A stretch of DNA of 64,000 nucleotides, taken from contig NZ_JAVRIA010000001.1 of assembly GCF_031846265.1 (NCBI RefSeq), positions 248,001 to 312,000 on the forward strand. Reading direction: 5' to 3'. The DNA is from Microcosmobacter mediterraneus. Lineage in GTDB: Bacteria; Bacteroidota; Bacteroidia; Flavobacteriales; Flavobacteriaceae. Shown piece after piece: positions 8,130 through 14,849 of the stretch; the first letter of the stretch is position 1; each line of letters begins with the position of its first letter. A model generated the notes under the pieces. The model was given only the letters and a program-made list of their open reading frames with translations. It was not told where the DNA came from and did no database searches. The position numbers and the translations under genes are program-made.

Positions 8130-8973
8130 TTATATAGTTATTATATACTTCTTTGTACTTAATAATAGTCTTTTTCATCATCTTTATAAATTCAGGAATG
8201 TGTTTAATCAAAACGTGATTTTGGTCATATTGATTTATAGGGTTACTTTCATTTTCGATTGAAGGATATCTTGTTGATTGTTCATGAGGTGAAGTTATCA
8301 AAGACAAATTAATCCACACATAAGAAATATATCCAAATTTTCTTTCTCTAATTCTCTCTTGTTTATGGATTTTGACCTTATTTTTTGCAATTTCATTACT
8401 GTTTTTAATCAAGTCTTCTGATATTGATTTAATATTCTCATCTCCTTTAAAATATTCAATCATGTGTTCATGAGTTTTAACAAAATCATCTTTTGTTTCA
8501 GCGAAAAGTTTGTCGTCATCAAAAGTTGGTTCGGCCTCAAGCTCTTCTGAACTCTTAATGAATTTTTTAATATCTTTAATCTCAACTAGATTTTTTTTAT
8601 TCAGTTCTGCGAAATTTAGTATTTCAGAGCGCATTTTTTTTAAACTTTCTACATTTTCTTTCACCTTACTTTTTCCTCTCTGATGTGGCGGAACCATATC
8701 GGGAATTAATAAAGGTGTTCCGCTATATTTAGATAATTCATCTATTTGTCTTTGATATAGTCTAGTAAAAACTTTATGTGGTAAATGATTAATTTTCTTT
8801 GCAATATCTTTTGATTCAATAACTTCTGTTTTAAGACCAAACGATTTTACAAATTTTTCTACTGATTGTTGAAGCTGAAATAAGGCAAGATTGTATTGTC
8901 CTGAATTGTACAACAATTCAACAGAATCCAAATCTTGTTTTGCTGTCTCAAATAATCTTTCGGAAATAGTCAC
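8092..8973 (-). CDS. HEPN-domain-like protein
   Basis: This is a 293-residue soluble protein. The N-terminal segment (residues about 3-50), with SERLFETAKQDLDSVELL, YNSGQYNLALFQLQQSVEK and FVKSFGL, is the two-helix pattern of HEPN domains, many of which are RNases or partners of nucleotidyltransferases in toxin-antitoxin and abortive-infection systems. I do not see a clear R-x4-6-H catalytic motif, so it may be non-catalytic or divergent. The rest is long helical and Lys-rich. The last 11-12 codons, including the stop, lie within palindromic site 5, so the C terminus is encoded by the recombination-like site itself. It is the only gene in its unit; the leader is 36 bases. Confidence 0.65.
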   Translation of the reverse strand: MTISERLFETAKQDLDSVELLYNSGQYNLALFQLQQSVEKFVKSFGLKTEVIESKDIAKKINHLPHKVFTRLYQRQIDELSKYSGTPLLIPDMVPPHQRGKSKVKENVESLKKMRSEILNFAELNKKNLVEIKDIKKFIKSSEELEAEPTFDDDKLFAETKDDFVKTHEHMIEYFKGDENIKSISEDLIKNSNEIAKNKVKIHKQERIRERKFGYISYVWINLSLITSPHEQSTRYPSIENESNPINQYDQNHVLIKHIPEFIKMMKKTIIKYKEVYNNYISLRTTTCIINYF

Positions 8974-8997
8974 TTTATAGGTCGAAATTTTTTTTAG

Positions 8998-9138
8998 CTT
9001 ACGTACAACGGTCTAGTGTATGATTTCGTTGCGTTTTTAAGCCTTAAAGTTAGCAAATAATCACGGATAGAAAATTCCAGCGGAATTTTCGTAAGTAAGC
9101 TTTTACTAGCAATGAATTATACACATTGTTGTGTGTAG
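8998..9138 (-). repeat. attC-like palindromic site 6
   Basis: Minus strand runs from TACACACAACAATGTGTAT to CATACACTAGACCGTTGTAC. The inner arm GTGTATAATTCATTGC faces GCAACGAAATCATACAC. The interior has GAAAATTCC/GGAATTTTC (9079-9100). The right outer box TACACACAAC exactly matches the start box of the 230-residue cassette at 9859-9868. Confidence 0.72.
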
Positions 9139-9150
9139 TATTTTGTAGGC

Positions 9151-9843
9151 TTAGAGGTAAATAGGATTATCATCATGATCTTCTAAAACTTTATTGTCGT
9201 CTAGACTATAAGTTTCTCCAACTGCTGTAGCTTCTCCAAGAATTCCAATTGCCTTAATAGTTGTAAGCGTTTTAGCTTCATTCCAGCATCTTGATAAAAA
9301 TTCGCTTAAGAACTGAACTTCAGAATTATAAAATTCTGTTCGGTCGTCAAATAGTTCGTCATCAATTAATGATTCAATATCTAATTCATCCCATAATTCC
9401 TCAAATAAATCATAAAGTAAAAGATTCAAATCTCCTGAATCAGCAGTTTTTAAACCTAAGTTAGGAAAAGACTCATATTCATGATATGGTTTAATACCAA
9501 TTGAAAAATATTGTAGTATGTAGTAATAAACAAAGTATATTTTTTCATTAAACTTTGAAGGCTTTTTTAACTTAAAATCAGTCTTTAAAGCTTTTACAAA
9601 GGCTTCAATAATATCATCTTTAATTGGGGTCAGAACAAATTTCGGGTAGACATTGTTCCAATGTTTTAAAGTAACATCATAAAGTGAATAAAAAAATGTT
9701 CGAGAGTCAATTTCATCTTCTGTTTCCAGTTTTAGATTATAATCAGTAATTAGTCCTTTATAGGATAGATAGGTTGGATAAATTACATCGAAATTGTTAT
9801 TTAGTAGTTCAGATTTAAACTTAAAATTTTCCGATTTTTCCAT
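9151..9843 (-). CDS. Unknown cassette protein
   Basis: This 230-residue protein has no signal peptide and no transmembrane segment. It is strongly acidic, especially near residues 130-175 (FEELWDELDIESLIDDELFD), and mixed helical. I do not recognise a family or catalytic motif. A short Gly/Ala segment IKAIGILGEATAVGETYSLD lies near the C terminus. It is the only gene in the unit between sites 9859-9996 and 8998-9138, with a 25-base leader and a stop just before the next palindrome. The clear start (MEKSEN) and the position within the array support it as a real gene. Confidence 0.75.
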   Translation of the reverse strand: MEKSENFKFKSELLNNNFDVIYPTYLSYKGLITDYNLKLETEDEIDSRTFFYSLYDVTLKHWNNVYPKFVLTPIKDDIIEAFVKALKTDFKLKKPSKFNEKIYFVYYYILQYFSIGIKPYHEYESFPNLGLKTADSGDLNLLLYDLFEELWDELDIESLIDDELFDDRTEFYNSEVQFLSEFLSRCWNEAKTLTTIKAIGILGEATAVGETYSLDDNKVLEDHDDNPIYL

Positions 9844-9858
9844 ATTCTAGGTTAATAT

Positions 9859-9996
9859 TACACACAACGTGTTTGTGTATGATTTCGTTGCGTGATTAAG
9901 CATTAAATTTAGCAAATACAAACCGAATAGAAAATCCGCGAGGATTTTCGTAAGTAGGCGAGTACTAGCAATGAATTATACACGGTGTTAGCCATA
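9859..9996 (-). repeat. attC-like palindromic site 7
   Basis: Minus strand runs from TATGGCTAACACCGTGTAT to CATACACAAACACGTTGTGTG. The right outer box TATGGCTAAC is the exact reverse complement of the start box GTTAGCCATA of the DUF2695 cassette (10701-10710). The centre has GAAAATCC/GGATTTTC (9931-9949). Long inner arms (GTGTATAATTCATTGC and GCAACGAAATCATACAC) could form a stem of more than 15 pairs. Confidence 0.75.
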
Positions 9997-10001
9997 GTTT
10001 T

Positions 10002-10691
10002 TTATTTCCTAAATATTACTTTATGTACTTTTAATTCAACTTTCGTTCCGCCAATTCCTGTTCTTTCCATAAAATGCGTTCCCATTGGTTTTCCAATGTC
10101 AATTTTTTCAATTCTCGAAAAGTAATACTCAGCGTCTCTTTCCGAAAATCTCGAAAGAGAACCTAATTTTAAATCACGAATTTTTTTCGCAAACTCTTTT
10201 CCATTTATCGGTTCTATTTCTTTTACAATTCCAATTTCAGTAGGCAATTCCGATTCAGTTCCGTTAAAGAAGTGCATACTTTTCCTAACTCTCTTTTTTG
10301 GTTTAAATCCAAATGGTGCTGGAATTAATAATTCTCCATTTTTCGTGTAATTATTATGGTCGTATTCAGAACTCGAAAATAGTGCTTTTGTATAAACTTT
10401 ATTTTCGGTCTGTTGAAAATTCAGCGGTATTTTGAAAGGATTTTTAAAGTCCATTTCTTTGTTTTCGGACTCTAATTCTAAATCACAACCTTCCGGTAAA
10501 TTAAATGTTACTTCGCAATCACAAAATCCACCATTCGATTCCAAAACGTCAATTAGGTCAGACTTATCAATTCCATTTTTTTCAGCCCATTCAAAAGTGT
10601 ATTTCAACGAGTGGTCACAACCGATTTTTTCTATTCGATTTTCTATAAAAACACAAAGTTCAGTTACTTGATTTTCTGTTAATATTGTCAT
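10002..10691 (-). CDS. DUF2695 domain protein with extra C-terminal domain
   Basis: This 229-residue protein has, at residues about 8-70, CVFIENRIEKIGCDHSLKY, a Trp-Ala pair and SNGGFCDCEVTFNLPEG, the pattern of DUF2695: a Cys-His pair, then GGxCDCEV, which suggests a small metal-binding fold. The remaining 150 residues (KPKKRVRKSMHFFNG, then ERDAEYYFSRIEKIDIGKPMG) are a separate region that I do not recognise. Function is unknown. The gene is alone in its cassette-like unit; its start lies 19 bases after the unit boundary, leaving no room for its own promoter within the unit. Confidence 0.75.
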   Translation of the reverse strand: MTILTENQVTELCVFIENRIEKIGCDHSLKYTFEWAEKNGIDKSDLIDVLESNGGFCDCEVTFNLPEGCDLELESENKEMDFKNPFKIPLNFQQTENKVYTKALFSSSEYDHNNYTKNGELLIPAPFGFKPKKRVRKSMHFFNGTESELPTEIGIVKEIEPINGKEFAKKIRDLKLGSLSRFSERDAEYYFSRIEKIDIGKPMGTHFMERTGIGGTKVELKVHKVIFRK

Positions 10692-10700
10692 TTCTTAAAT

Positions 10701-10838
10701 TATGGCTAACGTGTTCGTGTATGGTTAGTTGCGTTGGCAAGAACTAAGTTAGCAAAAGAAAACGTACCAGAGGAAAATCCGTAGGATTTTCCGAATACAC
10801 ACAGACCAAGCAATTGATTATACACGTTGTTGTAACAC
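10701..10838 (-). repeat. attC-like palindromic site 8
   Basis: Minus strand runs from CGTGTTACAACAACGTGTAT to CATACACGAACACGTTAGCC. The centre has a GGAAAATCC/GGATTTTCC hairpin (10771-10791). The right outer box GTGTTACAAC equals the plus-strand sequence at the array edge (11803-11812), so it pairs with the start box of the two-gene cassette. Its interior is very close to site 1. Confidence 0.75.
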
Positions 10839-10843
10839 GTTTT

Positions 10844-11332
10844 TTATATTAATTTCGAGATTCGTTCAATTTCATCTCTCATATTTGATTTAGTATTTTC
10901 CTCTATTAAATAATCCTCTGCAACAATTTCAAAACATCTATCGTGGAAGAAGAATATGAAATGCTCGTATTTCTCAAATAGCTCATCTTTATGGTATGGA
11001 TGAACAGAATTCATTTTTGTAAGTTCCTTAATCCATTCTGAATCGATTACTTTTTGAATAGAATATGGTTCAAGACCCAATTCATAGAGTGGATGTCCAT
11101 TAATCGCTTCATCATTTGGACTTCCAAATTTAAATTGCTCAAATCGGTCAAATTTGATAGTTACAATTCCGTCATCTTTGTCGGTTCGCATATGTACTGA
11201 TGTTCCGTCCCAATTCGGGTCAACATTACTCACGTAAAAAATTAAATACAGATTATGCTCGTTTGAGAGAATTGTTGGTGTTGGTGCACCAACGTCAATT
11301 TGAAATTTTTCTGTTATCTGTTCAATTCTCAT
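10844..11332 (-). CDS. Conserved-looking cytosolic protein of unknown function
   Basis: This 162-residue protein has no signal or membrane segment. It contains GSPNDEAINGHPLYELG in the middle and NSVHPYHKDELFEKYEHFIFFFHD near the C terminus, a His/aromatic-rich pair of motifs I have seen in unnamed small proteins but cannot assign to a numbered family with certainty. Its ATG shares one base with the stop of the upstream DUF5063 gene (TAATG), so the two are translationally coupled and belong to one two-gene cassette. A toxin-immunity or binding-partner relation is possible, but nothing in the sequence proves it. Confidence 0.75.
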   Translation of the reverse strand: MRIEQITEKFQIDVGAPTPTILSNEHNLYLIFYVSNVDPNWDGTSVHMRTDKDDGIVTIKFDRFEQFKFGSPNDEAINGHPLYELGLEPYSIQKVIDSEWIKELTKMNSVHPYHKDELFEKYEHFIFFFHDRCFEIVAEDYLIEENTKSNMRDEIERISKLI

Positions 11333-11787
11333 TATCCTTTTAAATCTTTTATATATTTCAAGAAATTCACAAGATGTTGCTCGGAATGAATTCTCATTAA
11401 ATCACAAAAATGCCATTTTGCGTTTTTCTCGTTTGTATTATCAAATCTCCATTTAACTTCGAGTAAATCCTTTATAATATCTGTTAAATCGTCAATCGAG
11501 TCTTCAGTTACTAAATCCGCATCAGAAATTATTTTATGAGATTCCCAAACGGAATGATACCAACCAAATTCAGGAAAATTAGCTTCGACATTTTTCTTTA
11601 TCGATTCATAGTCAAAATTTGGTTCTTCATCAAAATCAGAGTCGTCAAATTCAGCACTCAGATTTAGATATTCAGAGTAGATTCCTACAAGTAATTTTTG
11701 GATTTCGTCCGTTTTATTTTCAGATTCCACATTTGGATTTATTCCAAATTCTGTAATTCGATTTATGAGGTTTTTTAGTTTGCTCAA
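11332..11787 (-). CDS. DUF5063 domain protein
   Basis: This 151-residue acidic, helical protein has the DUF5063 pattern: LLVGIYSEYLNLSAEFDD, ESIKKNVEANFPEFGWYHSV, DSIDDLTDIIKDLLEVKWRFD and, near the end, HFCDLMRIHSEQHLVNFLKY. The function of DUF5063 is unknown. This is the first gene of the outermost cassette: only 25 bases separate its ATG from the array edge at 11812. It is coupled by a one-base overlap to the downstream gene at 10844-11332. Confidence 0.75.
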   Translation of the reverse strand: MSKLKNLINRITEFGINPNVESENKTDEIQKLLVGIYSEYLNLSAEFDDSDFDEEPNFDYESIKKNVEANFPEFGWYHSVWESHKIISDADLVTEDSIDDLTDIIKDLLEVKWRFDNTNEKNAKWHFCDLMRIHSEQHLVNFLKYIKDLKG

Positions 11788-11836
11788 AGTTTGTTCTCAA
11801 ATGTGTTACAACTAGTTTTATGAGTATAAATATAAA

Positions 11837-11968
11837 CTATAACCACTTATTATTTCGGGATAACAAAACATTTTTATGTGGTTTACCCTTTTCTGGTTTA
11901 GCATGGCCTAATAATGCTTGTGGATGCCGCAACCCAACGTTGTTCTCTAGCAAAAGAGGGTATTCAGG
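11837..11968 (-). pseudogene. Possible decayed tyrosine recombinase C terminus
   Basis: A 43-codon open stretch without a start codon follows an in-frame TGA. It reads LLLENNVGLRHPQALLGHA followed by KPEKGKP. The pattern LLExxVxLRxxQxLLGHxxxE is that of the C-terminal box before the nucleophile Tyr in phage and integron integrases. The expected TT-x-IYTHV is absent, so it would be inactive. It ends 24 bases from the array edge and reads toward the array, the place and direction of intI in reverse-orientation integrons. The match is short and could be chance. Confidence 0.3.
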
Positions 11969-12025
11969 TCAAACCCAGAGAAAACTAAGGTCTAATTCAG
12001 GTCTAAGCCAGGTCTAATTCAGGTC
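11960..12025. repeat. Six 11-bp phased direct repeats
   Basis: Units in perfect 11-base register: GTATTCAGGTC, AAACCCAGAGA, AAACTAAGGTC, TAATTCAGGTC, TAAGCCAGGTC, TAATTCAGGTC. Five of six end in GGTC. The period is about one helical turn and is not a multiple of three, so the array is not a coding repeat. Confidence 0.75.
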
Positions 12026-12084
12026 AGGCATCGAAAATTCCTACAAACAGGTGAAGGATAAAACACCATAACAAAAGAAAGACA

Positions 12085-14208
12085 CTAATCAATTAAAATC
12101 TCTAGGATTTGTATGGCAGCATCGCTAATTTTTGTACCTGGTCCAAAAACAGCTACTGCTCCAGCATCAAATAAAAATTGATAATCTTGTTTTGGGATCA
12201 CGCCACCAACTATAACCATAATATCATCGCGTCCATAAGACTGTAATTCTTTAATGACTTGTGGCACCAATGTTTTATGTCCTGCTGCGAGTGAGGATAC
12301 ACCAAGAATGTGCACGTCATTTTCTACGGCTTGTTTTGCAGCTTCTTTAGGTGTTTGAAACAATGGTCCTATATCTACATCAAAACCTACATCTGCATAA
12401 CCTGTAGCCACGACTTTAGCACCACGATCATGGCCATCTTGTCCCATTTTTGCAATCATAATACGAGGTCTACGACCATCTTGTTCTGCAAAGGTATCTG
12501 CAAGCTCTCTTGCTTTTTTAAAGGAACTATCGTCTTTTATTTCTTTACTATACACACCAGAAAAGGATTTTATTTGCGCTTTATAACGTCCAAATTCGGC
12601 TTCTAAAGCATCACTTATTTCGCCTAATGTTGCACGTTTACGAGCTGCATCTACTGCTAAAGCTAATAAATTTTCTTGACCAGATTTAGCTGCTTCAGTT
12701 AATTTTTTAAGTGCAGCATTAACTAGATCATTATCTCTTGAGCTTTTAATACGGTTTAAACGTTCTATTTGTTGGTTACGAACGGTTTCGTTGTCTACCT
12801 CTAAAATATGAAGCGGATCTTCTTCTTTAAGTCTGTATTTGTTTACACCAACAATGATATCTTGCCCAGAATCTATTCGTGCTTGTTTACGAGCTGCAGC
12901 TTCTTCTATACGAAGCTTTGGAATACCAGCTTCAATGGCTTTGGTCATTCCGCCAAGCTCTTCAACTTCTTCGATAAGTGACCAAGCCTTTTGTGCTATA
13001 TCATCTGTTAGTTTTTCTACATAATAGCTACCAGCCCAAGGATCTACTGTCTTTGTAATATGTGTTTCTTGTTGTAAATATATTTGTGTATTACGAGCTA
13101 TACGTGCAGAGAAATCTGTAGGTAAAGCAATGGCTTCATCTAAAGCATTAGTATGTAAACTCTGTGTACCTCCAAAAGCAGCAGCAGTGGCTTCTATGGT
13201 GGTTCTTGCAACATTATTAAATGGATCTTGTTCTGTTAAACTCCAACCAGAGGTTTGGCAATGCGTACGTAAGGCTAGTGATTTTGGATTTTTTGGATTA
13301 AACTGTTTTACTAATTTAGACCAAAGCATACGAGCAGCTCGCATTTTTGCAATTTCCATAAAATGATTCATGCCAATAGCCCAAAAGAAGGACAAGCGTG
13401 GTGCAAAAGTGTCTATGTCCATACCAGCTTCCAATCCTTTTCTTATGTATTCTAATCCATCAGCTAGTGTGTAAGCCAATTCAATATCACAGGTGGCACC
13501 AGCTTCTTGCATATGATATCCAGAAATACTAATGCTATTAAACTTTGGCATGTTTTTACTGGTATATTCAAAAATATCTGAGATAATTTTCATGGATGGT
13601 GTAGGAGGATAGATGTACGTATTCCTAACCATAAATTCTTTTAAAATATCATTTTGAATGGTACCTGCTAGTTGTTCTGGCTTTACACCTTGCTCTTCTG
13701 CAGCTACAATGTAAAACGCCATTATTGGTAATACTGCACCATTCATAGTCATGGATACAGACATTTTATCTAACGGAATTTGATCGAATAGAATTTTCAT
13801 GTCTTCTACTGAATCGATAGCAACTCCTGCTTTACCAACATCGCCTTCTACACGTTCGTGATCAGAATCATAACCACGATGTGTTGCCAAATCAAATGCT
13901 ACAGATAATCCTTTTTGTCCTGCAGCTAAATTACGTCTGTAAAATGCATTACTTTCTTCTGCTGTAGAGAAACCAGCATATTGTCGTATGGTCCAAGGTC
14001 TTCTAACATACATGGTTGAATAAGGACCTCTGAGATTTGGCGCAATACCTGCTACAAAGTTGAGGTGTTTACAATCTTCAATGTCTTTTTTGGAATATTG
14101 AGATTTAATAGTAATATCCTCTGCTGAGGTAAAAGTCTCATGTTTGTGAACAGTGGTTTCTTCTGTTATTTTTTTTATAGATATGTGTTGTAGATCTCTT
14201 CTGGACAT
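12085..14208 (-). CDS. mutB: Methylmalonyl-CoA mutase large (catalytic) subunit
   Basis: This 707-residue enzyme interconverts succinyl-CoA and (R)-methylmalonyl-CoA using adenosylcobalamin. The N-terminal TIM barrel is recognisable from MYVRRPWTIRQYAGFSTAE, LSVAFDLATHRGYDSDH and the SGYHMQEAGAT segment. The C-terminal cobalamin domain carries GQDGHDRGAKV (the DxHxxG lower-ligand motif), LGVSSLAAGH and VGGVIP. Length is normal for the family. Its ATG shares a base with the stop of the lipoprotein gene upstream, in an operon with mutA, the FtsB-like gene and udk. In Bacteroidota the pathway links propionyl-CoA and succinyl-CoA. Confidence 0.95.
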   Translation of the reverse strand: MSRRDLQHISIKKITEETTVHKHETFTSAEDITIKSQYSKKDIEDCKHLNFVAGIAPNLRGPYSTMYVRRPWTIRQYAGFSTAEESNAFYRRNLAAGQKGLSVAFDLATHRGYDSDHERVEGDVGKAGVAIDSVEDMKILFDQIPLDKMSVSMTMNGAVLPIMAFYIVAAEEQGVKPEQLAGTIQNDILKEFMVRNTYIYPPTPSMKIISDIFEYTSKNMPKFNSISISGYHMQEAGATCDIELAYTLADGLEYIRKGLEAGMDIDTFAPRLSFFWAIGMNHFMEIAKMRAARMLWSKLVKQFNPKNPKSLALRTHCQTSGWSLTEQDPFNNVARTTIEATAAAFGGTQSLHTNALDEAIALPTDFSARIARNTQIYLQQETHITKTVDPWAGSYYVEKLTDDIAQKAWSLIEEVEELGGMTKAIEAGIPKLRIEEAAARKQARIDSGQDIIVGVNKYRLKEEDPLHILEVDNETVRNQQIERLNRIKSSRDNDLVNAALKKLTEAAKSGQENLLALAVDAARKRATLGEISDALEAEFGRYKAQIKSFSGVYSKEIKDDSSFKKARELADTFAEQDGRRPRIMIAKMGQDGHDRGAKVVATGYADVGFDVDIGPLFQTPKEAAKQAVENDVHILGVSSLAAGHKTLVPQVIKELQSYGRDDIMVIVGGVIPKQDYQFLFDAGAVAVFGPGTKISDAAIQILEILID

Positions 14209-14849
14209 TACAGAATAAATTTTTTGAAATAAGGATCAAAATCTACTTCATAACCCGTTGTGAGTTTTATAAAAAATGTTTTACTATCTGTACTTACAAA
14301 ATAATTACTCTGATAGGTTTCGGTATTGTCTTTAGGATTAGAGATCTTGAAGACACCTTTAAATACTTGAAGCTTCGTGGTTGAGCTATAACTAGCTTTT
14401 AGTTTTTCGAACTTTAAGTTTGTACCTTTTAACATGGTTTCATTAGATTGGCGTACTATGCCTAATAACATTTGAGCATCTTCTTTTTGCAAAGGCATAA
14501 ACGGTAAGGTATTAACCGTGAATGTTGAACGAGTAACGTCATCAAAATAAATGTAAAAATTCCCTTTTAATTCTCTTAAAGTTTTGAGTCTATTAATTTC
14601 AGTTTCAAAGTCTTTTTTACTAACTAAGGAGTCTAATACATTTTCATATTCTGCAGTAGAATAGCGTTTAAATACTTCAGGAAGAAATACTTTAATACCA
14701 TCATTCTCAAGAATATGATAGGAGCCAAGCACCTCTGAAGTTTCATCAACGTCTACCCAACTTTTTACTTCGGTTGAAATATCTTTACAGCTCATTATTA
14801 TTAATAAAACTGAAAGTGTTACAGTAAGCTTTATATATGGTTTATTCAT
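14208..14849 (-). CDS. Lipoprotein of unknown function between mutA and mutB
   Basis: This 213-residue protein starts MNKPYIKLTVTLSVLLIIMSC, a lipoprotein signal with Cys near residue 21. The mature part has mixed alpha/beta sequence, including FLPEVFKRYSTAEYENVLD and FYIYFDDVTRSTFTVNTLPF, with no catalytic motif that I recognise. It overlaps the 3' end of mutA by 8 bases and the start of mutB by one, so it is co-translated with the two mutase subunits although an envelope lipoprotein has no obvious place in a cytosolic enzyme. Its location may simply reflect operon insertion. Confidence 0.8.
   Translation of the reverse strand: MNKPYIKLTVTLSVLLIIMSCKDISTEVKSWVDVDETSEVLGSYHILENDGIKVFLPEVFKRYSTAEYENVLDSLVSKKDFETEINRLKTLRELKGNFYIYFDDVTRSTFTVNTLPFMPLQKEDAQMLLGIVRQSNETMLKGTNLKFEKLKASYSSTTKLQVFKGVFKISNPKDNTETYQSNYFVSTDSKTFFIKLTTGYEVDFDPYFKKFIL

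Larger units (their letters stand above)
1..11812 (-). mobile_element. Integron-like gene cassette array without an intact integrase
   Basis: Ten to eleven minus-strand genes are packaged as units of one or two genes. Eight imperfect palindromes separate the units (1545-1678, 2484-2680, 6654-6783, 7404-7540, 7985-8129, 8998-9138, 9859-9996, 10701-10838). On the gene-sense strand each palindrome begins with a variable box, then AAC and GTGTATA, and ends with CATACAC, 5-7 bases, CGTT and a second variable box. The variable box after a gene is complementary to the box before that same gene, for example GTTAGCCATA at 10710 and TATGGCTAAC at 9987. This is how attC sites of integron cassettes behave. 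Cassette contents (defence-like protein, lipoproteins, unknowns) are typical. The array continues beyond the left edge and ends at 11812. The integron interpretation is inference; the repeat layout is directly visible. Confidence 0.7.
11803..12084. other. Array edge and intergenic region
   Basis: The region begins with the unpaired outer box GTGTTACAAC (11803-11812), the start of the last cassette. It then holds a short minus-strand open stretch resembling a recombinase tail (11837-11968), a canonical GTTGGGT on the minus strand at 11932-11938, six 11-bp repeats (11960-12025) and 60 bases of plain AT-rich sequence before the stop of mutB at 12085. No intact gene is supported here. Confidence 0.6.

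Noticed and set aside
1545..10838. Palindromes as insertion sequences, MITEs or CRISPR repeats
   Set aside because: No transposase, no target-site duplications seen, outer boxes vary from site to site and match within gene units instead; spacing is one gene, not a spacer.
1545..10838. Palindromes as plain rho-independent terminators
   Set aside because: They are 130-200 bp with conserved inner boxes and no T run at the stem end; real terminators in this window are short GC-rich hairpins with T runs.
11820..12017. 65-codon plus-strand frame at the array edge
   Set aside because: It crosses the 11-bp repeats, has random-like composition and no leader; the minus-strand frame in the same place has better similarity.
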